Shown here in pieces: positions 49,095 through 59,177 of a stretch of DNA of 64,000 nt. The DNA comes from Lycium barbarum (lineage: Eukaryota; Streptophyta; Magnoliopsida; Solanales; Solanaceae). Position 1 is the stretch's first letter. Each line of letters begins with the position of its first letter. The translations under genes and the position numbers were made by a program. The stretch covers positions 122,148,124 through 122,212,123 of the forward strand of contig NC_083347.1 in the NCBI RefSeq assembly GCF_019175385.1. Reading direction: 5' to 3'. Below the pieces are notes generated by a model, which was not told the DNA's origin, did no database searches, and saw nothing but the letters and a program-made list of their open reading frames with translations.

Positions 49095-49362
49095 CTGAAA
49101 TACCATAATAATACAGACTGATTATGGCTTCAAAACTCAGATGCAGTAAAGAAACCGCTCATAAATGTACTTTTGGAGGGAATTGGTTGTAATCTTACAT
49201 GTGATATATTTCTGTGACTATACAAACATACATCATTATAGAGCTGAACTGGTCAGATATGGTCAACCTAAAATGGAGTTTAGAAAAACAAAATAAAATA
49301 AAACTAAAAAAGGAAAAGGACATACAATATTCGCATTTCTTCACTAGTGTTAATAGGCGTTT

Positions 49363-50115
49363 GGACATGCGATGTGAAATCATGATATGAAATCAGCGTT
49401 TGCACATGCATTTCATCTCATAATTTTAAATCATGATTTGAAAACACAAATCATCCAAAAAGGCATAATTTGGGATTTCAAACTATGGTTTCAAGTTTTT
49501 TAAATATAAAACTTGACCCATAAATTTATATTTTGTAAAAAAAAAAGACTCATAAGTTGGTAGATATTTTTAACAATTACTCCCATCAACCATTTACCCA
49601 GAGGCAGATCCAGGATTTAAATCTTGTGGGTTCAATCTTAAGATTTTTAGTATTGAACCCTTTATGTTCTAAAAGTTATGGATTCATATTTACTATATAT
49701 TACAATTTTAATATTTACTTACACATAAATTTATACTCCGTGTCGAAAGTTAGGGGTTCAATTGAACCCCCAATTAATAGGCTGGATCCGCCCCTGCATT
49801 TACCAACCTTTATTTATGTCTACCTTGTGGGAGGATTATATTAAAGAGTAGTTACATAACAATTCATGTTAAATTTTCTTTTTCATTGAACTAAAGTTTG
49901 ATCAATTGATGTTGTATTTTTTAGAAAGGTCTTCTAGTAGCGTATTAATTTTATTATGAACTATGCCTTGCTCATTTGGTAAGATTGTATAAGAATTGAA
50001 AATATTTTGATAGTTTTCACAACTTGTGGGGTCTTTATGTCTATAAGAAAAAATACAACTTAAGAAATTCAAATTGCATGTCCAAACATGGTTTCAAACC
50101 ATGTCCAAACGACTC
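49363..50115. mobile_element. MITE with GTTTGGACATG termini, about 0.75 kb
   Basis: Inverted ends AGGCGTTTGGACATG and, reverse-complemented, AGTCGTTTGGACATG. Internal motifs (GCACATGCATTTCATCTC) repeat the terminal words. No target duplication could be read with confidence, so the superfamily is open. A hAT MITE is nested in it. Confidence 0.55.
49599..49796. mobile_element. hAT-type MITE, 198 bp
   Basis: Ends CAGAGGCAGATCCAG and the complement of CAGGGGCGGATCCAG, with an exact 8-bp duplication CATTTACC (49591-49598 and 49797-49804). Confidence 0.9.
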
Positions 50116-50129
50116 CTTAGTGCTCTATA

Positions 50130-50448
50130 GCTGTACAATTTGATAGGAGGTATTAGAGAAAATAATAATGGTATCAGTTTAGGTATTATCTAATTCCTGT
50201 AGTATTTTTAAGAAGGGGAGTGTTGGATAACTAGTAAAGTTGTTGCCATGTGATCAGGATGTCACGGGTTCGAGCCGTGAAAACGACCTGTTGCAAAAAT
50301 ATAAGGTAAGGCTGCATACAATAGACCCTTGTGATCCGGCCCTTCTTTAGACCCCGCGTATAGCGGGAGCTTAGTGCATTGGGTTGTCCCTTTCTTTTTT
50401 TTTGGTGCTGTTTTTAACCTATGTATAACTAATAGCCTGTTTCGCTAA
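50130..50448. mobile_element. Harbinger-type MITE fragment split by a SINE
   Basis: 50130-50213 (TAGGAGGTATTAGAGAAAAT ...) and 50404-50448 (TGTTTTTAACCTATGTATAA) align with adjacent parts of the Harbinger element at 4470-4595; the SINE lies between them. Confidence 0.65.
50214..50403 (+). mobile_element. SolS-type SINE, full length
   Basis: The tRNA-like head has A-box-like GGATAACTAGTAAAG and B box GGGTTCGAGCC. The body (AATAGACCCTTGTG, CCCCGCGTATAGCGGGAGCT) and a T-rich tail follow. Imperfect flanking repeats (GTATTTTTAA and TGTTTTTAA) are the probable target duplication. The head suggests RNA polymerase III transcription, with retrotransposition by a LINE in trans. Confidence 0.85.
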
Positions 50449-50481
50449 GCTTATTTTTTCCCAAAAGTACTTATTTTTCCC
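50449..50481. other. MITE-like junction at the LINE 3' end
   Basis: GCTTATTTTTTCCCAAAAGTACTTATTTTT looks like a fragment of a common solanaceous MITE. It replaces the end of the LINE frame, so the last codons of the open frame before its stop at 50451 are not LINE sequence. Confidence 0.4.
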
Positions 50482-51878
50482 GAGGCCACTCCCACCTTGT
50501 CCCGAATATCCTCATTCCTAATCCTATCACTCCTGGTGTGGCCACACATCCATCTCAACATTCTCATCTCAGCAACTTTCATCTTTTGAACGTGAGAAAT
50601 CTTAACTGGCCAACACTCCGCCCCATACAACATAGTCGGTCTAACCACCACTTTGTAGAACTTGCCCTTAAGTTGTGGTGGCACCTTCTTGTCGCATAGC
50701 ACTCCAGAAGCAAGCCTCCATTTCATCCACCCTGCCCCAATACGATGTGTGACATCATCGTCAATCTCCCCGCTACCTTGCATAATAGACCCAAGATACT
50801 TGAAACTACTTTTCTTCTGGATGGCTTGGGTACCAAGCCTCATTTCCAAGCCAGCCTCCTGAGGTGCTTCACTAAACTTACACTCTAAGTACTCTGTCTT
50901 GGTCCTACTCAGCTTAAACCCTTTAGACTCCAGAGTTTGTCTCCAATCCTCCAGCTTAGTGTTAACTCCGCTACGAGTCTCGTCGATCAGGACTATGTCA
51001 TCCGCGAAAAGCATACACCATGGCACCTCACCTTGAACTTGCCGCGTCAATCCATCCATCACCAAGGCAAATAAAAACGGACTAAGAGCTAATCCTTGAT
51101 GCAACCCCATCACAACTGGAAAGTGCTCTGAGTCTCTTCCTACTGTCCTTACCCTGGTTTTGGCTCCCTCATACATGTCCTTGATCACCCTAATGTATGC
51201 CACAGGTACACCTTTAGCCTCCAAGCATCTCCATAGGATCTCTCTTGGAACTTTGTCGTAAGCCTTTTCTAGGTCGATGAATACCATGTGTAAGTCCCTC
51301 TTCCTCTCCCTATACTGCTCCACCAGTCTCCTCACAAGATGGATGGTCTCTGTAGTTGAGCGTCCCGGCATGAATTCAAACTGATTCTCTGAAATAGACA
51401 CGCCTTTCCTCACCCTCATCTCCACCACCCTTTCCCACACTTTCATAGTATGGCTTAGCAGCTTGATACCTCTATAGTTGTTGCAACTCTGGATATCTCC
51501 CTTGTTCTTGTATAGAGGGACCATTACACTCAACCTCCATTCTTCAGGCATCATTGCCGTCTTAAAGATGACATTAAACAACCTAGTCAGCCACTCCAAA
51601 CCTGTCGGGCCCGCACTCTTCCAAAATTCCCCAGGAATCTCGTCAGGTCCGGTCGCTCTTCCCCTGCGCATCCTACGAACAACACCCTTAACCTCCTCAA
51701 CCTTAATACTCCTGCAATACCCAAAATCGTGATGCCTTCCTGTATGTTCTAAATCTCCCAACACAATGTCTCTGTCCCCTTCTTCATTTAAGAGTTTGGA
51801 GAAGTATGACTGCCATCTCCGTCTAATGAGAGTCTCCTCTACCAATACTTTGCCATGCTCGTCCTTGATGCACTTCAC
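50451..51878 (-). pseudogene. RTE-clade LINE reverse transcriptase, open but 3'-truncated
   Basis: A 475-residue uninterrupted frame. Motifs in order: [87 protein letters not shown] and [11 protein letters not shown], which holds the catalytic FADD; then FKYLGSIMQ and MLYGAECW of the thumb/C-terminal region. RTE elements nick target DNA and copy their RNA at the nick. The end (RDKVGVAS) runs into foreign sequence at about 50482, so the C terminus and 3' tail are lost. A frameshift or deletion near 51880-51940 separates it from the endonuclease part. Confidence 0.92.
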
Positions 51879-51940
51879 TTAACCACATTACATGCCTTTC
51901 TCTCCCTCGCCTTGGCTAGCCTGAACAATTTCTGATCCCC

Positions 51941-53092
51941 TCATTTCTCTTCTAGTTCAGCATAAAGGCGTTCAAAAGCTGTCGTTTTTGCCGTCGAAAC
52001 CGCCAACTTCGCCTCCTTCCTCGCCATCTTATAAAGTTCCCTATTCGTCCACTGCTCCACCTCATCCTTGCTTTCTATCAACTTCGCATACGCCACCTTC
52101 TTTGCTTCCACCTTCCCTTGAACTTCTCCATTCCACCACCAGTCCCCTCGATGCTGGCCACGACTACCTGTCGAGACCCCCAACACTTCCCTTGCTACCG
52201 GCCTAATGCAACTAGCCGTCCTATCCCACATACTTGTCGCATCCCCAATACTATCCCAAGCCCCCATAACCTTTAATTTCTCTCCCATCTCCACAGCACT
52301 AGTCGTGGTCAAACTCCCCCATCTGATCCTAGGTCGGTCATCCACGACCCTCTTCTTCCTCGTCATCTCGATCCCTAAATCCATCACCAAGAGCTTATGT
52401 CGGGTTGTAAGATAGTCGCTCGGAATGACCTTACAGTCTTTGCACAGACCTTTATCGTCCTTCCTAAGGAGTAAAAAATCTATTTGGGTCTTAGCCACTG
52501 AACTACGGAAGGTTACCAAGTGCTCTTCCTTCTTTGGGAAACTCGAATTGGCTATCACCAACCTGAAAGCTCTTGCAAAATCCAAAAGTGAGACTCTTCC
52601 TCCATTCCTGTCCCCGAAGCCAAAGCCTCCATGCACATCATCATAACCTCCCGAAATAGGCCCGATGTGCCCATTGAAATCACCTCCCACGAATAACTTC
52701 TCAGTAGGCGGTATGCCTCCCACTAATTCGTCCAAATCCTCCTACAAGCGCCTCTTCTCCTCCTCGCCTAAGCCCGCTTGCAGCGCATATGCACTAATAA
52801 TGTTCAAAGTGAGCCCTTCGACGACCACTTTAATCGACATCATCCTATCAGTGGCTCTCCTAACCTCTACCACCTGGTCCCTTAAATCACTATCTACTAA
52901 AATGCCCACCCCATTTCTATACTTCGACCTACTAGAGAACCACAACTTATACCCGTCTACCTCTTTAGCTTTAGGACCTACCCATTTAGTCTCTTGGACA
53001 CAAGCTATATTAATCTTCCTCTTCTTAAGAATCTTAACTAGCTCTATGGACTTCCCCGTTAACGTCCCAATGTTCCAACGCCCAACGATCAA
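51941..53092 (-). pseudogene. RTE-clade LINE endonuclease region
   Basis: Two frames in the same phase, 52742-53092 and 51941-52735, separated by one TAG codon at about 52742. This is an exonuclease-endonuclease-phosphatase domain of the APE type: WNIGTLTGKS, VQETKW (catalytic Glu), VGGDFNGHIG and the TQIDFLLLRK/YLTTRHKLLVMDL region with the expected His. Downstream is the Lys/Arg-rich linker to the RT. A TGA at 51941 ends it. With two stops and one shift in about 2.6 kb, the element is young. Confidence 0.9.
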
Positions 53093-53100
53093 CGTGTTTC

Positions 53101-54416
53101 ATATTTCTCTCCAGGTTTCTGTCTAATTAACTCCATCTTTATTGGAAAGTTTTCCACAAGAGCAACTTTATGTTGATTCAATCAGCTTTTTTTAGGAAAG
53201 CATTTGTGACATTCTTCTTTTTCTCCAATAATGTAGAATTATCATAGGCATCTGTCCCCCAGGAATCCTCCATATTTTCCACAATGAAAACTACATAGCT
53301 AGTCTTCCATTACTAGACTTCCAGAAAGAGGACCCCAATATTATAGTCTTGGTCTTTCTTTATAAATAATATATCCAAAACAATCTTTTACATTTTTAAA
53401 GAAACTACTTTCCAGCGATACATTTCACCTTTTCATTTTGTACTATGCTAGCACTGCTCGAATAAAAAACAAAAACAAATCCTGCGTTTATACTTTTATC
53501 ACTTGTGTCAACTTTATTATACAGTACTCATTTCTGTAAGGCCGAGGCCCACTGCCATATTCTGCTGACTTGATTGCAATTAGGGACGAAAGAGAGGTGT
53601 GCAATACTTGAATCTATTGGTTGAAAAATTATACTATGTAAATAGTGTAAAAACAAATTAAGTACATATAAATTGTTGAATTCCTTTGACATAAGAGTAT
53701 TGTTTTTTAAATTCCTAGCTCCGCAATTGTTTGCAATACCATGAATTATGAATTGATCAGTTGCCATTCTGCTACACAATTACAAGGGATTTTGTCTAAT
53801 AAAGATTATGATTTTATTCACTTTTTAAGATAAGATAGCACCGTGATTGTCGAACATAGAAGAAAGGAGGAGGATGGATTTCTCGTGTAATTGAAAACAT
53901 GTACTGCTTGATACAGTGTGAAGTTACAACTATCAGACAGCAACTCTAATCAAATTTTAATGATGTTACAAGTGATGAGTTGCACTTAAATTCTGATAGT
54001 TATTTTTATTATTGCAGGTTGTGTTTTGCTTTACAAGTTCTTTCCAAAGTCAAAAGGCTAAGTTTCCCTGAAATGGAAATATTCATCGCACAACCAAATT
54101 GGTGTTATATGTTTACCCAATATGGCTTAATTATACCAGCCAAAAAATTATTTGTTTACACATATATTATGAAGGAAACTGGAATTACAATACATTTGTG
54201 GGCCCTTATTACAATAGCAGAAAAATTCATGAGGATCAAATTCCCCTAACCTTCAATTTAACGGAAGACAATAAGAGGACTCCTTTTAGAATTTACTTTT
54301 TGCAAGATTGATTAAAGAGTAGGTGCATGAAACATCTATCGTAACGCAAGCAAATGCTTATTCTGTTAATTTGCCCACTAAATCTCAATTATTAGTCATA
54401 ATAATCCTGACTTTAA
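53101..54416. other. Spacer, possibly host-gene sequence
   Basis: No gene is secure. On the minus strand 53165-53310 has an open run, WKTSYVVFIVENMEDSWGTD and on to a TGA, with no good splice signal. On the plus strand TTTTATTATTGCAG at 54017 precedes an open frame to 54249. I call neither a gene. Confidence 0.3.
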
Positions 54417-54582
54417 AAAAGGAAGCCCGGTGCACAAACCATTCCGCATTTACGTAAGATCCACAAAAGGACCGCACTCAAAGGGTGTAATGCAAACCGC
54501 CTACCCTAGTGCAAATTTACAAGTTGCTGATTCCATGTTCCGAACCCATGACCTACACTAAGTACTTCTGACTTAGAGCTAC
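54417..54582 (-). mobile_element. SolS/TS-type SINE
   Basis: On the minus strand: tRNA-like head at 54510-54582 (B-box-like GGGTTCGGAAC, GGAATCAGC), then GGCGGTTTGCATTACACCC and GTGCACCGGGCTTCC. Full-length but diverged from the copy at 2632-2720. Confidence 0.75.
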
Positions 54583-54667
54583 TAAAAAATAAAATGAATA
54601 AGACATTTTTTTAGTTGTGTCAACACAACACTGACCAGAGGACATTTCCTATGACCATATACAATTT

Positions 54668-54790
54668 ACAACAACATACTCAGTGCACACAAGTGGGTTC
54701 AGGGAGGGTCGGATGTAGTATGTACTCAGATTTTGCCCCTACCTTTGTGGGGTAGAGATGTTATTTTCGATAGACCCTCGGCTCACAAAG
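54668..54790 (-). mobile_element. Au-type SINE
   Basis: ACAACAACATACTCAGTG, GGGTTCAGGGAGGGT and GATAGACCCTCGGCTCA are the Au body on the minus strand, diverged. Confidence 0.7.
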
Positions 54791-54950
54791 GACCACTTAC
54801 AATTTGAATAGAAGAAAATGACGCTATAAGATCTCATGCGTTTTATTTACTAATCTCATATAGACCCTCGGCTCACAAAGGATCACTTACAATTCAAATA
54901 GAAGAAAATGACCCTATAAAGTTCTTATGCGTTTTATTTACTAATCTCCT
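54771..54950. repeat. 90-bp tandem duplication at a SINE edge
   Basis: Units 54771-54860 and 54861-54950, both starting TAGACCCTCGGCTCACAAAG. The duplication includes the first bases of the SINE and its flank. Confidence 0.85.
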
Positions 54951-55223
54951 AGAAAAAGTCATATAACTAAAATAAGATTTGTGACTGAAACACAAATAAA
55001 ACCAAATCTCCTATTAAATAGGCACTTTCCAAATTTGAATCAATAAAAGTGGGACAATGAATGGGTGACAAAAAGGTTTCAAATTTACGAAAAGGGGTCT
55101 TGCTCTTATCTGTAGTTTTCTCCCTTTCTAATAAATAGGCACTTCCCAAATTTGAAGGAGCACAAACCTTTCTTTTTCTTCTGAATTCTAGACTTGTAAT
55201 CTCTAGTTTAAGGTAAATATTCC

Positions 55224-57940
55224 TGTCACGCCCCGAACCATGGCCTGGACGTAACACGGCACTCGGTGCCTGACTGCATGTGACCGAGCGAACCACATGG
55301 CTTGCTGAATCATCATGATACATAACATATGCGGAATATAACGTGAATGCATGATGAGCCTTTATAAAACATGTTAAGTCATAATACTTAATAAAATACT
55401 TGTTTAAACATGAGTGAGCCAAAATGGCTATACGACTCCAAATGTCTGACTTGTCTAGTCTATGAAACCTCTATCATGAGTCTGACTGAAAAACATACTT
55501 ACTGGGACAAGGCCCCCAGCATACCTTTAGATGCATAATTAATCATAAAACAAAAGTTGACTAAACCCCGAATGAGATGGGGCTCACCAATAAGCTGATA
55601 CGAATGTTGTCCTACTGAGCAGATGTGTCGTCCTGTATATCAGTACCTGCATCGTGAAATGCAGGCCCCCGAGCAATAAAAGGGGACGTCAGTACATTGA
55701 ATGTACTGGTATGTAAAGCAACCGAAAGAAACAACATGGGACATGGAATAACATGATAAGAACTGAAACTGAAAACTTGGACATGAACATGAGAATGAGC
55801 ATGAGTACATATATATATATAACATGAGTAAAACATGATAAGTAGGGAGAGCATTTCATAAACCGACACATGATATCACCACGTGGATACGTGGAGTCTG
55901 GTACCTCGCCGGACCAGCAGAGCCCCTATACCTTGCCAGGGTATAAGGTAGTAACGTACCTGATGGATCCATTCAGTGAAAAATTAAGGTATCGTCCTAA
56001 CTGGGCGGAGCGATCCTTGTCCTATGGTGGCTACATAGTTTCAGGCTATCTGAGCCTTCTCGGTAATTCGTGCAACTCCCAAAACATGAACATAATATAG
56101 TTGGCTAAGAAGCCCATGACTTTCGTGAATTAACTTGTACTTGTCTTGAAATCATGATTTCACGAAATAACTTGTAAACATGGTTTCATGAAATATCTTG
56201 CAAACATGTTCTTGATTTATGAGTAATACAATAGTTCATAATCATATATTTGTAATTGACTTGAAAACATGCTTGTAACTTGTAAAATAAAATCATACCG
56301 TTTCATATGAACATAATGAGAACGCATGAGAAAGAATTCATGATTCATGGAGTAAGCTAGGATTCCTAATATCCGTAATGGAAGGTTAGGAATACAATAA
56401 CGAACATAGATACAAAATTCATGTACATACATACGTAATTACGGGCTACCAATATGTTGGGTTTAATGCCCTAGGATTTGAACTTCATAGAATTTTAAGA
56501 AACGGATCATGGGAAGAACGTAGAGATTCCCACATGTGGATGGAAGTTCTACATACCTTAACTTCCTGCTTTTGAGCGTATCACAACGTCCTTCAATCCC
56601 TTCAACTTTAATCTATAGCAATACAGGTCATAGGGACTCTATATTAGCAACAATATCCATGTTTTGTTCATCTAAGCATTTTATCAAACACTTGGTGGGC
56701 ATGAAGCTCCACAACCTTCATTAATGGTGTTTTCTTCCCCCAATCCCCATTCTATTACTTCTAGCTGATTCTACAATCTCAATTAGATGTAATTGACATC
56801 ATTCTTCATCACCCATATGAATACAACAATCCCAAGTCAACAATCCAAAAACCCTAGCATAGTTCATATAATTCTCTTTATCAAACCCATTTACTATTCT
56901 CCCAAGAACTTATCAACACTTTAATCATCATGAAACATCATAAAACTTACCTTGGTTATTGTAGGAATAAGCCTTGAGTTGAAATACTTCACTTCAACAA
57001 AACCCTAGTTCCACCTTCTATGGAATTTCTTGACTTGAATGGATTTGATGTGTTTCTCACACTTAGTTTTGTGGATTGATGAAGTGGATCTTTAGTTTCA
57101 CTTGGATTCTTGCATATGAAGTGTTTGGATGGCTCTAGAGAACCCTTGAGTCGTGTAGGAGAAATGGGAATGAAAAAAATGGGTTTGGGTCTCTTATTAA
57201 CATCTTAAAATCTGACCCATCGGGCAATTCTACGCCCATTTTTACGGACCGTCAAACTGTTTGACGGACCGTCAAAATGGTCCGTAAAACTACCCAGCAA
57301 AAATCGAGTTTCTGTTACCATTTTACGCTGGCTTGAGTCAATTTGACGGACCGTATAATTGTTTTACGGACCGTCAAATGAACCGTAAAACTGACCAACA
57401 AAATATGATCCTCTGTGACCATTTTACGGACCGTATAGTTATTTTACGGACCGTCAAAATGTTATACGGACCGTAAAATGAACCGTAAAACTGACCAACA
57501 AAAAAATGATCCTCTGTGACCATTTGACGGACCGTATAAATGTTTTACGGACCGTCAAAATGTTTTACGGACCGTCAAATGAACCGTCAAAATTCTTCTG
57601 CTCAGACAGTCTGTCGTATAATGGGCATAACTCTTTGCACAGATGTCCGTTTAAGGACCATAATATACCGTTGGAAAGCTATTTCAAAGGGTTACAACGT
57701 TTATCAAGGAAGTTTTCCCAAATACCAAATTAATAATGGGGTTATGGTCGTTGGAAGTAAGACCATCTATAAACTCACTTGCAAACATGCCCCATAGAGT
57801 GGCTTCCAACTTTTCTTTGCTCAAAAACATTTCTTATGACATAATTGGTTTTCAAAACACTTCCTATAACCGTCATATTGGTTCCATTATATTATCATCT
57901 TATGAGTCAAACTTTTCGTCCGAAGTTACGAGGTGTTACA
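55224..57940 (-). mobile_element. Solo LTR, chromovirus-like, 2.7 kb
   Basis: TGTCACGCCCCGAACC ... CGAGGTGTTACA with perfect ATTCC duplications (55219-55223 and 57941-57945). Very close to 20257-23155 over its 3' two thirds (about 55224-56880 versus 20257-21985), then abruptly different (for example in the palindrome block 57230-57600), which suggests recombination between subfamilies. Confidence 0.9.
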
Positions 57941-58284
57941 ATTCCTTTATCCATTCTTATTTTGTGCTTCTCTCAGGTCCTTGCAATGTTTCAGAGTTTT
58001 AATGTTTCCTATCCATAACATGTCATGCTTCTTATTTTCTTATAATTAAATCTTTTTACTAACTTGAAAATATTATTGTTTTGTAAAAGATTTGTCAAGG
58101 GAGACCTCACTTTAAACTAATTACCAGCTGTTAAATGAGTTTTTCTTGGTTACATGAGTCATCTAATCCACTTCATTTCTAACAGTAGATGTAAAACGTG
58201 TCATAGTATCTTTTTTTAATTATTTTTAAATTTGCCATATAACCAGTTCCATTTTTATTTTTTTAAAGTTAATGTGTTGATTAG

Positions 58285-58366
58285 GTCTTGAAGAGTTTTG
58301 CGGAGACACTGCTGAATTTCATAGTTCTCTGAGTAAAACAACTATCAGGTATCAGTTGACGGTGAG
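58285..58366 (+). CDS. Candidate host exon, unidentified gene
   Basis: 82 bp between an AG (GTGTTGATTAG) and a strong donor (GTGAG/GTAAGAAA). One frame is open throughout, with LEEFCGDTAEFHSSL and then SKTTIRYQLTVR. Composition and splice context look genuine. I do not recognise the protein family, and partner exons were not found; a solo LTR occupies the region upstream. Confidence 0.4.
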
Positions 58367-58716
58367 GTAAGAAATCTTCAGACTTGTTTCTCTTTTAGTT
58401 TCTTGGTAGTGCTAATTTCCCATTTTATGCTATCTCACCAACAGAGTATTTTCTTCATAAATTATATTAATAGAGCATCATAAATTATATTAATAGAGCA
58501 TCTTTGTGATAAATCGATTTAGTTTTCTCAACCAATTATATTCCCTTGCTTCCCAAACATGTTCATTCCAATAGCACTGTGAACCAGCATGTATAGTTCC
58601 ACTGTTAGTATTGCTAAAACTTTGATCCGGAAACCTTCTAATGTTTCACCCAAGTGTCTATCACAAAAAGTGAAATCTGGAATTCAACTTTAAACATCTG
58701 TTCATAGATGCAATTG

Positions 58717-58788
58717 CTTAAGTGACGTATCATGTATCATTCTATTGGGAATATAGAATGATACATGAGATGTGATACATCACTTAAG
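58717..58788. repeat. Long near-perfect hairpin
   Basis: Arms of 29 and 36 nt pair over 28 of 29 positions around a 7-nt loop (TGGGAAT), with one 7-nt bulge. Arm ends are CTTAAGTGA and TCACTTAAG. Confidence 0.85.
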
Positions 58789-58852
58789 TGTTGGATTATT
58801 GGGAATACGTTCTATAAAATGTATCTATTCATATACTAAAAGCTTCAGAATG

Positions 58853-58945
58853 CAGGGATTTAGTAGCTCAGTTGGTTGGTTACCTGAACTTTCACCTTGT
58901 TGGTGAGGGTTCGAATTCTCATGTTGTAATCCCCTCCCCCATTTA
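58853..58945 (+). mobile_element. tRNA-derived SINE head
   Basis: TTAGTAGCTCAGTTGGTTGG (A-box region) and GAGGGTTCGAATTCTC (B box), followed by TGTAATCCCCTCCCCC. The spacing fits a tRNA-derived SINE common in Solanaceae. It is not a tRNA gene, because no cloverleaf with acceptor stem can be closed. Confidence 0.65.
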
Positions 58946-59177
58946 GTAGCTCAATGTTCTCACTCGTTCCATTTTGACACAAACTACCGCCAATATCAAA
59001 AGTGCTATCGAATACAAAATTATTAGTATAGAACAATTCATTTTCATCAATATCAAAGATAGATGGTGAATCATACTCATCATTCTCATTTCTCTCAAAT
59101 CAGCAACTACTCAACACTAGTTGCAAATACATTATACTCAAAAGAGTCATCAATAAGATATGCATAAGAAAATTCAA

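Larger units (their letters stand above)
57946..59177. other. Spacer with a candidate exon, a long hairpin and a SINE head
   Basis: Outside the items listed separately no gene is visible. Confidence 0.4.

Noticed and set aside
51478..53126. Plus-strand open frames up to 153 residues
   Set aside because: Antisense shadows of the RTE LINE.
53165..53310. Terminal exon of a host gene on the minus strand
   Set aside because: About 43 open residues and a stop, but the acceptor has no pyrimidine tract and no partner exon was found.
54018..54249. Plus-strand exon after TTTTATTATTGCAG
   Set aside because: Good acceptor but no donor in the open frame and no recognisable protein.
58853..58945. Possible tRNA gene
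   Set aside because: A and B boxes are present, but no acceptor stem closes and the 3' part is SINE-like.
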